Assembly: GCF_000722635.1 (NCBI RefSeq) | Contig: NZ_JOKH01000009.1 | Coordinates: 124,001-188,000, forward strand | Direction: 5' to 3' | Length of the DNA stretch: 64,000 nt | From: Endozoicomonas numazuensis | GTDB lineage: Bacteria; Pseudomonadota; Gammaproteobacteria; Pseudomonadales; Endozoicomonadaceae | Shown here: positions 1 to 8,743 of the stretch, piece after piece | How the letters are laid out: every line of letters begins with the position of its first letter | Position numbering within the stretch: the first letter of the stretch is position 1 | Made by a program: the position numbers and the translations under genes | Notes under the pieces: generated by a model | Databases searched by the model: none | What the model saw: only the letters and a program-made list of their open reading frames with translations | Told to the model about the DNA's origin: nothing

Positions 1-1312
1 ACTGGATATTGAGACCATTGTATTCAATTGCAACCGTCAAATCAGACTGTAACTGCTCAGTATCCACAAACATATTAATCAACTGGGGCAAAAAATCTTC
101 CTGCTGCCCGCTTTCATGATGAGTGTGCCAGCCATTGCAAATGGCCTCCCCCAAAGAGAGTGGCCCTTCCTGAAGCCGGTCACGAATAGGTTGCCCAAAA
201 AGATTAAGAAATCGTTGCAGCAACAGGGATTCTGCACTCTCTTCTTCAGAGTCTTCATACACCAGACTTCTTGGGCTGTTGTCGGCTCGCTGGTTATCCA
301 GCATGCCCTGAAAATCACCGGGTGCAGGAAGGTTAACCGCCAGACCAAAAGGCGCTGTCTGAGCGAAAACAGAGGTTAGCAAATCCATGGACGGAGGGGT
401 CCAGGCCAGGTTCAGCGCAGCCTTATGAAAGTCTATAACGCCCATACTCTGGATACGGCCTTCAGCAATATCTCTGAGCAGATCCGTCAGCCGCCGATTG
501 AGGTTCTCCAATGCATTGAGAATTCGACTGAAGGACTGGTTAATCATGGACAAATCCCAATCCAGTTCCTGCTGTGCCGCCCACTGATAAAAACGTTCGT
601 GAATTTCCGGACGCAAAAACTGATTCTGGCAGTCCATAATGGTCGCTTGAATATTTCGAGCCGCCATTTCATAGTGCTTGCGATTATTTCGAAAAGATTC
701 CAGCTTACCTTCCAGAGCTGGGTTCTCCCGAATTCGACGAACCTCCTGGGTTAAGCCTCGAATGGAGAGCAGGATGGAATCGCAGATCCCGGGAATTCGA
801 TCAAAGTCACTGCGGGCAATAGCAGAAACTATTTTGGCGGCGTCATGCTCGCTGTAGAGAATATCATCGACTTGCCTCGATAAGATGACACTCTGCCGAC
901 CAGCCTGAGACAGTCGTATATGTCCAATCTGGGACTGTTTCTCCAGCAGAGCCGTCCCTTTGGTACTGGCCGTCACAGCACCTTCCTGCTCACTTCGCTT
1001 ACGAAAGTAAAGTTCGCTGGGGGTACTGAGCACATTGGCAATGTAAGCCAGATCTTCGGCTGTCAACTCTGGAATCTGTGGCTGTAGATGATTCAAACAG
1101 CGTACCTGAGGAATGTACTGGCCGTTAGTACGGTAGTCTTCCTCAAGTAGAAACTCCAATAGCAAGCAAGCGATATCCAGCCAGTATCCATCACCCAGTC
1201 CAGGCCGGCTCTCTACAGAGACATTGATATTTTCTGAATGCCTTTCGTGATTACTGTCGTGTAGATCCAATAAGCGCAAAGTGGATGACAGTAGGTGAAC
1301 CCATGGGGTCAT
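1..1312 (-). CDS. Unknown protein, 3' part missing (possible condensin/kleisin-like N-terminal part)
   Basis: An uninterrupted minus-strand frame runs from an ATG at 1312 to the window edge, about 437 codons, so the C-terminus is outside. The protein begins MTPWVHLLSSTLRLLDLHDS. It is soluble and acidic, with no signal peptide or membrane segment. Residues about 45-140 are helical with a beta hairpin resembling a winged-helix fold. Residues about 140-300 are long amphipathic helices rich in Arg, Glu and Gln. The motif DFDRIPGICDSILLSIRGLT is followed by a charged coil. Winged helix followed by helical bundles is how MukF/MksF-type kleisins and Wadjet JetA proteins begin, but I recognised no diagnostic motif. 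If this is right, MksE/MksB-like partners should lie to the left, outside the window. Reading frame sure; function speculative. Confidence 0.6.
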   Translation of the reverse strand, partial: MTPWVHLLSSTLRLLDLHDSNHERHSENINVSVESRPGLGDGYWLDIACLLLEFLLEEDYRTNGQYIPQVRCLNHLQPQIPELTAEDLAYIANVLSTPSELYFRKRSEQEGAVTASTKGTALLEKQSQIGHIRLSQAGRQSVILSRQVDDILYSEHDAAKIVSAIARSDFDRIPGICDSILLSIRGLTQEVRRIRENPALEGKLESFRNNRKHYEMAARNIQATIMDCQNQFLRPEIHERFYQWAAQQELDWDLSMINQSFSRILNALENLNRRLTDLLRDIAEGRIQSMGVIDFHKAALNLAWTPPSMDLLTSVFAQTAPFGLAVNLPAPGDFQGMLDNQRADNSPRSLVYEDSEEESAESLLLQRFLNLFGQPIRDRLQEGPLSLGEAICNGWHTHHESGQQEDFLPQLINMFVDTEQLQSDLTVAIEYNGLNIQ

Positions 1313-1456
1313 GCATTCTCCGGATTAGCTAAAAGTTTTTAATTATAACGGGAAATTATAATGCAGATATAGATTGATGAGGGGAAGAAAATAGGCAAAA
1401 AAACGTTGGAGGCCAAGGACAAGCGACCTGCCTGAAAAGGCAGGCCGGAGTGTCAA

Positions 1457-2758
1457 CTAGACAATCATGGGAGCTAGAACGAAAGCAAAAGCCACACAAA
1501 GAGCAATACAAATAGTACCAGGCAGGAAGAATGGGTGGTTGAAGACCAGCTTACCGATACGGGTTGAGCCCGTTTCATCCATTTCCACTGCCGCCAACAG
1601 TGTGGGATAAGTCGGTAATACAAACAGTGCAGATACGGCTGCAAAGGAAGCAATGGCTGTCACAGGGTCAACCAGTGCCAGAGCCGCTGGCATCAGAGCT
1701 CTTGTGGTAGCAGCCTGAGAGTAAAGCAACATGGAAGCAAAGAACAAGGTAACCGCCAGCAACCATGGGTAGCTGTTCAGGACATCACCCGCCAGCGCTT
1801 GAATAGAGTCAATGTGTGCGCCCACAAAAGTGTTACCCAGCCACGCTACACCCAGTACGCAGACGCAGGCACTCATACCTGACTTGAAGGTCTGGGCATT
1901 AAGAATGTTAGCGGAATCAATCTTGCAGAATATAGTAATCAGGCCTGCCGCAATCATCATGAACACCATAATGGCAGAGTCCCGTGGCAAAACAGGGTTT
2001 TCAATTAAACCCACGTTACCACTAATGGCCGTAGCATAAAGGACAACGGCCAGAATGCTCAGGGCAAAAATAGCCACTGACAGACCTGCACCTTTCTTGC
2101 GTTCTCTGCGAGCCTTGTTTTCTCTCAGAGTAATCTGACCGGCTTTCAGCCTTTCCTGATAAATAGAATCTTTATCAAGATCCACACCCAGGAAGTTACA
2201 AATAACCGCTGTTACCATGACGGCAGCAAAGGAAGTCGGAATACAAATGGCCAGGAGATTCAGATAACCGATGCCATAAGGCTCAAGAAAACCACTGAAT
2301 ACCACGACGGCTGCAGAGACCGGAGATGCTGTAATCGCTATCTGCGAAGCAATCACGGCAATGCTGAGAGGGCGGGATGGTCGAATGCCATTTTCTTTCG
2401 CGACTTCAGCAATAACAGGCAATGTAGAGTAAGCGGTATGACCGGTACCCGCCAGAAGCGTCATAACGTAAGTGACAGTAGGTGCCAGAAAAGTAATGTA
2501 TTTGGGTTTACTGCGAAGAATTTTTTCTGCCAGTTCAACCAGATAATCCAGACCACCCGCAACCTGCATGGCAGCCACCGCACCGATCACTGACATGATG
2601 ATCAGAATAACATCGACAGGAATCGCGCCAGGTTCCATTCCCAGGCCCAGGGTAAGCACCAGCACCCCCATACCACCGGCAAAACCTACGCCGATACTAC
2701 CCAGCCGGGCCCCAAGAAAAATGGCCCCAAGTACGACAGCTAACTGAACCCAAAGCAT
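1457..2758 (-). CDS. dcuA: Anaerobic C4-dicarboxylate transporter, DcuA/DcuB family (closest to DcuA)
   Basis: A 433-residue inner-membrane carrier, the length of E. coli DcuA. The N-terminus (IFLGARLGSIGVGFAGGMGV), the MQVAGGLDYLV segment, KYITFLAPTVTYVMTLLAGT, LPVIAEVAKENGIRPSRPLS and ASQIAITASPVSAAVV match the DcuA pattern. The GTGH instead of GTGN is shared with DcuB. About ten hydrophobic segments surround a charged cytoplasmic loop near residues 200-225. Family members exchange or take up aspartate, fumarate, malate and succinate. The neighbour across a 176-bp repeat element is an aspartate 4-decarboxylase gene in the same orientation, which suggests that aspartate or a C4 acid is the physiological substrate here. 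Family assignment secure; substrate preference inferred. Confidence 0.93.
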   Translation of the reverse strand: MLWVQLAVVLGAIFLGARLGSIGVGFAGGMGVLVLTLGLGMEPGAIPVDVILIIMSVIGAVAAMQVAGGLDYLVELAEKILRSKPKYITFLAPTVTYVMTLLAGTGHTAYSTLPVIAEVAKENGIRPSRPLSIAVIASQIAITASPVSAAVVVFSGFLEPYGIGYLNLLAICIPTSFAAVMVTAVICNFLGVDLDKDSIYQERLKAGQITLRENKARRERKKGAGLSVAIFALSILAVVLYATAISGNVGLIENPVLPRDSAIMVFMMIAAGLITIFCKIDSANILNAQTFKSGMSACVCVLGVAWLGNTFVGAHIDSIQALAGDVLNSYPWLLAVTLFFASMLLYSQAATTRALMPAALALVDPVTAIASFAAVSALFVLPTYPTLLAAVEMDETGSTRIGKLVFNHPFFLPGTICIALCVAFAFVLAPMIV

Positions 2759-2908
2759 GAGTGCTTCCTCTTTATACTAATACTGCTTCCGACAGGTCAT
2801 GACGAGCACTCCCTGACACGAAAAAATTAAGTATTAATATGTTAACCAATAATCAACAAAGAAATAATTGGTTTCTATACTAAGTATTTGCGGCTTACCG
2901 AAGACTTA

Positions 2909-3084
2909 TACCAATCGCACTTTCAAAATCCCCTGCTGTGCAGCCATTTGAGTCCAATATTCTGCGTTGGGGATCGTCCCCATAGCTACGGCTATGACTC
3001 CTCACCCCGCCTTTATGCCCTGTGGGTATTGCCTATTGGACTCAAATGGCTTGCTCATAACGGGGTTTGAAAGTTTGATTGGTA
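2909..3084. mobile_element. Small inverted-repeat element (MITE-like), copy A
   Basis: This 176-bp element has imperfect terminal inverted repeats of about 50 bp. The left end begins TACCAATCGCACTTTCAAAA and the right end is GGGGTTTGAAAGTTTGATTGGTA read inward. Both arms carry GCCATTTGAGTCCAATA further in. A second, almost identical copy lies in the opposite orientation at 16926-17110. It has no transposase and the frames across it are short, so it is likely mobilised in trans. It sits between dcuA (upstream region) and aspD (downstream region). A possible TA duplication flanks copy B but is not clear here. Confidence 0.85.
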
Positions 3085-3377
3085 GTACTCGTAAAAGGGT
3101 ATACACAACTGATTGGCGGTCGAATAAAGACCACCCCATTGAGCGAACACTGAACAGTCTGAGTCAGTTTTCAGAGAGAGAAAACCCTGAAAATCCGGGC
3201 AATAACTTCTGCCGAATTCGCACGGTAAAAGACAGACAACTGGCACGAGCACTACTTCAGATATTCGGGGAAACAATGGATCAGAACGACCCACCCTCGA
3301 AGAAGTAGTGAAGAGGCTGCAAGCATTGACACCATGAATTCAGTGAAATAATTGAACGCAAAGCCCCCGACTTTCCA
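3085..3377. other. Intergenic stretch after the repeat element
   Basis: No gene with convincing coding character was found. A plus-strand open frame continues out of the repeat element to 3308 (ending in QNDDPPSKK-like residues), and a minus-strand frame overlaps it. Neither resembles a known family and neither has a start outside the repeat. It may be the residue of a gene interrupted by the element. Confidence 0.35.
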
Positions 3378-4982
3378 TCAGGCTGAATCCTCATCAAGAT
3401 ACTGCTGATAAAATTCATCCAGAAATCTTTTAACCGACTGACCGATCAGTTTGTATTGATACATAGTCAAGTTTGCCAGGGATACCCGGGCTGAAGGGTG
3501 TTCAATTTCAAAGCCTTTACCGGGCAACAGCACCACTCCAGTCTCTTCAGCCAGTCGGTATAGCAGCCTTGGCTTATCATCCAGCTTTCGGACCCAGTCT
3601 TCAAAAGGACTGCCATGTACCTCAAAAGCAATTTCATACAGATCCAGCACTGTGTAGTATTCAGCATTCCCCGCTAATTCCGGTGCCTTTATCCCCATGC
3701 TCCTGTAGAGCATTTCGAATCGGTCATGAATCAGTTGCCTTGCTGATTGCTTGTAGGTATCTGCTTTATCGAGGAGACTGGACAGGGCAAACAATGTCAT
3801 TTGAACCTGCTGTGGCGTTGAAAGCCCAGCGGTATGGTTAAGAGCAACATCCCGACTGTCAGCAACGAGACGATCGATAAATCCGAGCGCTTCTGGCTCT
3901 TTGGTCAGCGATGAGTAGCGTCGATTGATCACCTCTTTCTCTTCTTCCGGCAACGCTTTCAGCTTCTGATCAAATACATTGTCCCCGTTAAGACAGATTG
4001 TCCCCAACCGCCAACCTGTCGCCCCATAATATTTTGAAAAAGAGTAAACACAGACCGTGTTTCTGGGACAAACCGTGAACAAGGAGCGAAACGCTTCGGT
4101 GAAAGTCCCATAAACATCATCGGTAAGAATCATCAGATCGGGCCTCTTATGCTCAACAAGATCAGCCAGTGCTGAAAGCGTAAGATGATTCATACAAACA
4201 GAGGTTGGGTTGGCAGGATTCACTACACACAATAATTTGATCGCAGGATTTTCCAGCTTATGGAGTGCTTCTTCAGTGAGTTGCCAGTCATTGTCGGGGC
4301 TCGATTCAATTTCAACGACATTGAACTGGTATTCCGGCAACTCAGGAATTTCCAGATAGGGAGAAAAGATAGGAGTTGCTAGTGCAATGGTATCGCCTTT
4401 ATTCAGCAGGCCGTTGCTGAAAAGACTACGAAACAGGTAGGTCATGGCAGCCGTTCCACCTTCCGTTGCAAACAGCTCAAAGTCACTCTGACTCCGATTC
4501 CCTTTGTTAATTTCCTGAATGATAAACTCGCGAACAATAGCCTCTGCACAGGGAAGCATTCGGGGTGGACTCGGGTACGAACACCCCAAAGTCGCTTCCA
4601 CCAGCTCACTCAAAAACACTTCTGCCTGAATCCCCAGATGACTATTGGCATAAGAAGCGGCTGCCTGAAGGAAGTGAACGCCCTGCTCTTCCGGATTCGC
4701 CCGAACAAACTGATCAAATCGATTGACTACCCCAGAGTGATCAGGCCTTCCTCCAAAACCGCCATGGAGATGGCTAAAAGATCTTTCAGCCTCTGACAGA
4801 GAAAACTCATAGAGCTTAAGAAAGGCATAACGAGGTAAAGTGGCAATAAAATCCGGATTCCCTCTTCCGGCATTCAACATCATGCTTTCATGTTTGCTCC
4901 TGGCCAGTTCAATCAACCGATCTTTTATTTCGAAAGGACTGAGATCATCGGACATTTCATCGATCGACTGCATACTCACCAC
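3378..4982 (-). CDS. aspD: Aspartate 4-decarboxylase / aspartate aminotransferase (PLP fold type I)
   Basis: The 534-residue product matches the roughly 530-residue L-aspartate beta-decarboxylase family, longer than ordinary aspartate aminotransferases because of an N-terminal extension. Seen: NAGRGNPDF near residue 38, FELFATEGGTAAMTYLF near 168, NPANPTSVCM near 255, TDDVYGTF near 287, and the PLP lysine in SFSKYYGATGWRLG (K317). The enzyme converts L-aspartate to L-alanine and CO2 in the cytoplasm and has a side transaminase activity. In bacteria where it pairs with an aspartate:alanine antiporter, decarboxylation consumes a proton and conserves energy. No antiporter gene is here, but the DcuA-type carrier lies downstream in the same orientation, past the repeat element. 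Family assignment is firm. Confidence 0.93.
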   Translation of the reverse strand: MVSMQSIDEMSDDLSPFEIKDRLIELARSKHESMMLNAGRGNPDFIATLPRYAFLKLYEFSLSEAERSFSHLHGGFGGRPDHSGVVNRFDQFVRANPEEQGVHFLQAAASYANSHLGIQAEVFLSELVEATLGCSYPSPPRMLPCAEAIVREFIIQEINKGNRSQSDFELFATEGGTAAMTYLFRSLFSNGLLNKGDTIALATPIFSPYLEIPELPEYQFNVVEIESSPDNDWQLTEEALHKLENPAIKLLCVVNPANPTSVCMNHLTLSALADLVEHKRPDLMILTDDVYGTFTEAFRSLFTVCPRNTVCVYSFSKYYGATGWRLGTICLNGDNVFDQKLKALPEEEKEVINRRYSSLTKEPEALGFIDRLVADSRDVALNHTAGLSTPQQVQMTLFALSSLLDKADTYKQSARQLIHDRFEMLYRSMGIKAPELAGNAEYYTVLDLYEIAFEVHGSPFEDWVRKLDDKPRLLYRLAEETGVVLLPGKGFEIEHPSARVSLANLTMYQYKLIGQSVKRFLDEFYQQYLDEDSA

Positions 4983-5169
4983 CCGGTTTCAGACTTATTC
5001 AGCCAGAATTTAAAAACAGATTTCTGGAGATTAGGCCAATATTCACATCCTCCCAAATGTTGAATCCCATTTGGGTTAAATCAGAATTAGCGGTGGTGAT
5101 TAGACAGGAACTTACTACAGCTCATGGCTCAGGCTCATACAACTGGCGGAATGCACCTACATTCTCCGC

Positions 5170-5194
5170 TCATCCTGAGCCTGTCGAAGGATAC
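5170..5194 (+). repeat. REP-like half-site
   Basis: The sequence TCATCCTGAGCCTGTCGAAGG is one arm of the REP-like palindrome seen complete at 42902-43032 and as another half at 30854. It lies in the 5' region of the gene at 5275. The rest of 4983-5274 shows nothing recognisable. Confidence 0.6.
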
Positions 5195-5274
5195 TGGCAA
5201 TACGCTTCTTTGAACTTTCCAACAACAGGTGTGTCTAACTGCCTTGTTCTTATAGACAAGGAATGTAAAACACT

Positions 5275-6357
5275 ATGAACAGCCTGAGCCCCAACCCCTC
5301 TCCTGACGTCACCAGCGATGCAGCCGTTTATGATCAATGTCATAAGCCTGATGGTATCTCTGTGACAGAAGCAAGACAGGAACCCGGTCTCAGAAGCCCC
5401 GATGTCCAGCCAGAGCATAAAGCAAAAATAACCAGAGATATCACTTTACCCGCAACTCATCCATCAAAAGCATTCAACGTCACTTTCAATTGGGCTCAAG
5501 TACCCGTAGATAACTTTGGCAAACATATTGAGCTGATTCTGGGCATATTCATGGATCTCGGGCTTTCAAAACCGGAACAAGCTGGCGTGGAGTATACTCT
5601 TCAAGCGTACAATGACAATGTTATTGCACTTCAGACCAACACCCTGCCCGATCACAGTGTCCTATCGGAGTTTGTTTATGGTGACTTAGCCAAAGAAACC
5701 AAACATTTTCCCAAGAGCCTTCAAAATGAACTCAACATGCTCAGCCTGCACTTTCGTATCCTTCAGGCTTCCGAGTTTTATAACTTTGCTTTGCTGGATA
5801 AAGAACTAATGGCTGACCTAAAAGCGTTTATCCAGGAACAGAAAGATCCCAGAGTTGAAGAGTTGATGGCCGGTTCAGGCTGGCTCAATAAGTCACTGAC
5901 AGAGCTGGGAGTCGATGTTGTCTCCAGTGATAACTTCTCACTGAGAGGAATCAGAACCGCTTTTCCAGAAGGCCTGGCCAAAGCGTTTGGAATACAGGAG
6001 CACTACCACCTTATGAGACCTGTTCCTGGAGCAACGGTAAGACAGATCAATGCCATTAATGCATTGCAGGAAAGCGATAGAAACATCGTTCTGATGTGCT
6101 ATCCAAACCCCAACCCGACCTACCTCCGCAAATTACTGGATGAAAGCAAGCGCACGGGCAAAGTGGTTATTCACATAGCTCCTGATGGGGAAAGCTTTGA
6201 CAAGCTCATTCCTTCAGAAAAATCGGGAAGTACTTTTGAAGTCCTCAAGAATGCTCCCGTTTCAAAAATCAAAACCCAGATTCTCGAGATAGGTTACTGG
6301 AAAGATCTTCCCAAGCCCTGGCAACCTGTGACTCCTAGAGCTGAACTTCCACAGTAA
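5275..6357 (+). CDS. Uncharacterised protein with a methyltransferase-like segment
   Basis: This 360-residue soluble protein matches no family I can name. The first 60 residues are polar, Pro-rich and probably disordered. Residues 65-190 look helical. Residues 193-222 (VEELMAGSGWLNKSLTELGV followed by DVVSSDNF) have the shape of a Rossmann methyltransferase motif I: a hydrophobic strand, a G-x-G-like turn (AGSGWL), a helix, then an acidic residue after the second strand. Residues about 268-282 (NIVLMCYPNPNP) resemble motif IV. A methyltransferase of unusual substrate is therefore plausible. No signal peptide or TM segment is present. It overlaps the 3' end of the opposite-strand pbpC fragment by 23 nt. 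It lies in an accessory stretch and could be a transferred or effector-type gene; that is inference. Confidence 0.75.
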   Translation: MNSLSPNPSPDVTSDAAVYDQCHKPDGISVTEARQEPGLRSPDVQPEHKAKITRDITLPATHPSKAFNVTFNWAQVPVDNFGKHIELILGIFMDLGLSKPEQAGVEYTLQAYNDNVIALQTNTLPDHSVLSEFVYGDLAKETKHFPKSLQNELNMLSLHFRILQASEFYNFALLDKELMADLKAFIQEQKDPRVEELMAGSGWLNKSLTELGVDVVSSDNFSLRGIRTAFPEGLAKAFGIQEHYHLMRPVPGATVRQINAINALQESDRNIVLMCYPNPNPTYLRKLLDESKRTGKVVIHIAPDGESFDKLIPSEKSGSTFEVLKNAPVSKIKTQILEIGYWKDLPKPWQPVTPRAELPQ

Positions 6358-6613
6358 AAGAAACCTGATCACTCTGCCCGCCCTGATCCGTCACTGAGAG
6401 CTGATAAGTTCCCGGCTCAGGCATAGCCATTGTTAATCGGGATGACCTTTCATCCAACAACTCCCCATTCAGGAACCAGTACCAGTCCGGCTGCCCGCCA
6501 ATAGCCTCAATCTGTAATTGTGCCTGTATTGCCGTTGTATCGTGAGCCATAAAACTACTGCCGTCGGTTAAACCATGAATGCGAACTCCACTGACAGGTA
6601 AAAGCTGGGACAA
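6335..6613 (-). pseudogene. Penicillin-binding protein 1C, C-terminal domain fragment
   Basis: The 92-residue frame (TTG start at 6613) reads VSGVRIHGLTDGSSFMAHDT, WYWFLNGELLDE and PEPGTYQLSVTDQGGQSDQVSFTVEV. This is the beta-sandwich C-terminal domain found at the end of penicillin-binding protein 1C (the BiPBP_C type). A full PBP1C is about 770 residues, and the transglycosylase and transpeptidase domains are absent upstream, where a methyltransferase remnant begins instead. It is therefore most likely a gene end left after a deletion or rearrangement, not a functional gene. A stand-alone small domain protein is a weaker alternative. Confidence 0.65.
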
Positions 6614-6813
6614 ATCCTAAGTTGTTCAATGCCCCATCGTAGGCCACTACCCAGTGCAATAGTCCAGAAGTCTCCAGGAGAACATAGGGACTGTTCACCA
6701 GGTTCACTTAAAACATCAACTGAAGAAATACCTGCATCAGTGAATAATTTTTCGACAGCAGCTGATGTCGTGATTCTATCCCATGGGTTGAATTCTGAAT
6801 AATGCGGGGTTGA
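6568..6813 (-). pseudogene. Class I methyltransferase, C-terminal remnant
   Basis: A second minus-strand frame, open from 6813 down to a stop at 6568, reads YSEFNPWDRITTSAAVEKLF, TDAGISSVDVLSEPGEQSL and SPGDFWTIALGSGLRWGIEQL. The AAVEKLFTDAG and DFWTIALGSG patterns are typical of the last third of SAM-dependent methyltransferases of the UbiE/BioC style. The motif I half is missing: an in-frame stop lies at 6814-6816 and nothing similar lies further up to 6970. Its 3' end overlaps the PBP1C fragment in another frame, so two unrelated gene ends are joined here. Confidence 0.5.
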
Positions 6814-6970
6814 TCACGAATCAATCAGGCTGCTGCGGGCTCGGGTCATGGAGACTCCTGTTCGATAGGGTAAAAATCAGGAACAGGAGGAAAATAGTTC
6901 AACCGCTCGGTTGATCAAATGTATAGATGTCTCTTATATCCTCAGTTATACCTTAACGCTTACCTGTTAA

Positions 6971-7447
6971 TTATTTCAGTAGCAGAGACTCGTTAATTGG
7001 AATGAATTTACTTGAAGCGTCAATTAACGCAGTAGACGTTAAACTTGGCACACCATACACTTCCACATTCTTGCCCCGGTCAATTCTAAGCTTTTTGGCA
7101 AGAAGGTCGAAGTCGCCATCTCCCGAAACCAAGACAATGGTATCTGCAAGATTGGCATATTCAATTGCATCTATAGTTATGCCCACATCCCAATCACCTT
7201 TGGCAGAACCATCAGACCTTTGTATGAAGGGCTTCAGTTTTACTTCAAAACCAATGGCTCTCAAGATATTTTGGAACTCACGCTGCTTTTTATCACCACG
7301 ATCAATGGCATAAGCAATAGCCTTTACTACTTCTCTACCACCTGTAGCAGCCATCCAAAATTTATTGTAATCAAAGTTACGCCTATAGGTTTGCCTGGAT
7401 GTGTAATAAACGTTTTGTACATCAACAAAAAGCGCTACTTTTTCCAT
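6971..7447 (-). CDS. NYN/LabA-like PIN-fold protein (DUF88 family)
   Basis: I place the start at the ATG at 7447, giving 158 residues beginning MEKVALFVDVQNVYY. The open frame continues to 7558, but that part lies in the end of the adjacent insertion sequence. Seen: the first acidic residue in LFVDVQN (D9), WDVGITIDAI, and the core VLVSGDGDFDLLAKKLR, followed by VEVYGVPSLTSTALIDASSKF. These are the conserved acidic positions of the NYN family, PIN-like metal-dependent ribonucleases. It would act in the cytoplasm; the RNA target is unknown. An insertion sequence has landed just upstream, so its native promoter may be displaced. Domain assignment is strong. Confidence 0.85.
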   Translation of the reverse strand: MEKVALFVDVQNVYYTSRQTYRRNFDYNKFWMAATGGREVVKAIAYAIDRGDKKQREFQNILRAIGFEVKLKPFIQRSDGSAKGDWDVGITIDAIEYANLADTIVLVSGDGDFDLLAKKLRIDRGKNVEVYGVPSLTSTALIDASSKFIPINESLLLK

Positions 7448-7514
7448 GATTGGATTCCGGTATTTTTGATAGTCGTGACTGCTCCTCGCCCTATCGGGCA
7501 AGGCTTCTGACTTC

Positions 7515-8675
7515 TTAGGCAGCAACCGGCAGTGTGCCGGACTTACGCTGGCCTTCATCAGCAGAGACGGACAGCCCTTCCGCCTTTAACTTCAAAATGC
7601 CTTGCCGCTTTATGTTGATGGCGGCGTTAATGTCCCGATCATGGACAGCTCCACAATCACACGTCCATGACCGGACATTGAGCGGCATTTCCTCTTGCTT
7701 TCGATCACAGCAGGAACAGGTTTTTGACGAGGCAAACCACTGGTCAATTTTCACTAGATGTTTACCGGCCTGTTTCGCTTTGTAGTCGAGCTTGATGACG
7801 AAGGAATGCCAGCCTGCGTCGGCAATGGATCGGGCAAGGCAATGGTTCTTGACCTTCAGCGTCTCCACAACCACCGCTTGGTTTTCGTCAACGAGTTGTC
7901 TGGACAGTTTGTGCTGGAAGTCATTACGGGCAAAGGCGACACGCTCATGCGCCTTTGCAACAAGTAGTCTGGCCTTGGCTCTGCCTTTGGAGCCTTTCTT
8001 GCAACGGGACAGCACTTTCTGCTTGCGCTTCAGGTTTCTCTGGGCGTTCTTCAGGAATCGTGGATTACTGGTCTTCAGCCCATTGCTGGTAATGGCGATA
8101 TCGGTCAAACCGGCATCTATGCCCACAACCTTGCTGGCTTGCAGGGCAGCAACCGGTTTACTTTCTGACTGGCCATCTTCGGCAAGAATGGAAGCGTAAT
8201 ACTTGTCGCTGGCCGTTCTGGTCAAGGTGATAGACTTAACCTTCCCGGCTATCTCCCGGTGAACTCTGGCCTTGATGGGTTGGCATTCAGGTACCTTGAT
8301 CCAGTCATTGCCCACGGAAACGGAGGTGCAGTGGTAGCTACTTTGCTTACCATGCTTTGACTTGAATCGGGGAAACCGGGCTTGCAGTTTAGGGTTAAAG
8401 AAGTTCTGGAAAGCCTTGTCCAGATTGATAATGGACTGTTGCAGTGCAATCGAATCAGTCTCTTTCAGCCATGAGTACTTGCGGCTTTTCTTGGCAGTCG
8501 CCAGCAATGGCTTCAGGTCTTTTTTCGGGGAGAGGTTCTGTTCCCGTACCCTGTAGTAATGGGTCTTGATAGCCAATACCTTGTTCCACACAAAGCGCAC
8601 AGAACCGAACTGGCGATTGAGAAAATCCGCCTGTTTCGGTGTCGGGTAGATGCGTACTTTGGTGGCTTTCAGCAT
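7515..8675 (-). CDS. tnpB: RNA-guided endonuclease TnpB, IS200/IS605 family OrfB
   Basis: The 386-residue protein has the TnpB layout: an N-terminal helical domain starting KVRIYPTPKQADFLNRQFG (residues 6-24), a beta-barrel region, and a split RuvC-like nuclease with D187 (VGIDAGLTD), E271 (VVVETLKVKN) and D348 (HDRDINAA). The zinc-binding cysteines are C320/C323 and C339/C341. All catalytic residues are present, so it looks active. TnpB uses a guide RNA made from the element end overlapping the 3' end of its own gene, here about 7450-7560, to cut donor or target sites. It is transcribed away from tnpA. Confidence 0.95.
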   Translation of the reverse strand: MLKATKVRIYPTPKQADFLNRQFGSVRFVWNKVLAIKTHYYRVREQNLSPKKDLKPLLATAKKSRKYSWLKETDSIALQQSIINLDKAFQNFFNPKLQARFPRFKSKHGKQSSYHCTSVSVGNDWIKVPECQPIKARVHREIAGKVKSITLTRTASDKYYASILAEDGQSESKPVAALQASKVVGIDAGLTDIAITSNGLKTSNPRFLKNAQRNLKRKQKVLSRCKKGSKGRAKARLLVAKAHERVAFARNDFQHKLSRQLVDENQAVVVETLKVKNHCLARSIADAGWHSFVIKLDYKAKQAGKHLVKIDQWFASSKTCSCCDRKQEEMPLNVRSWTCDCGAVHDRDINAAINIKRQGILKLKAEGLSVSADEGQRKSGTLPVAA

Positions 8676-8743
8676 AGCTATTTACAAGTGAGCGTTCATT
8701 ACTACAATGCTTGAAATAATATACTTATTACGGGTTATTTCAA

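Noticed and set aside
2842-2856. FNR-like site TTAACCAATAATCAA upstream of dcuA
   Set aside because: Only one half-site fits TTGAT-N4-ATCAA and the spacing is off by one.
2967-3308. 113-codon plus-strand frame
   Set aside because: Two thirds lie inside the inverted-repeat element and the remainder has no motif; recorded only as an intergenic stretch.
7448-7558. N-terminal extension of the NYN gene
   Set aside because: Those codons lie in the end of the IS605-type element; the internal ATG at 7447 gives the normal family N-terminus.
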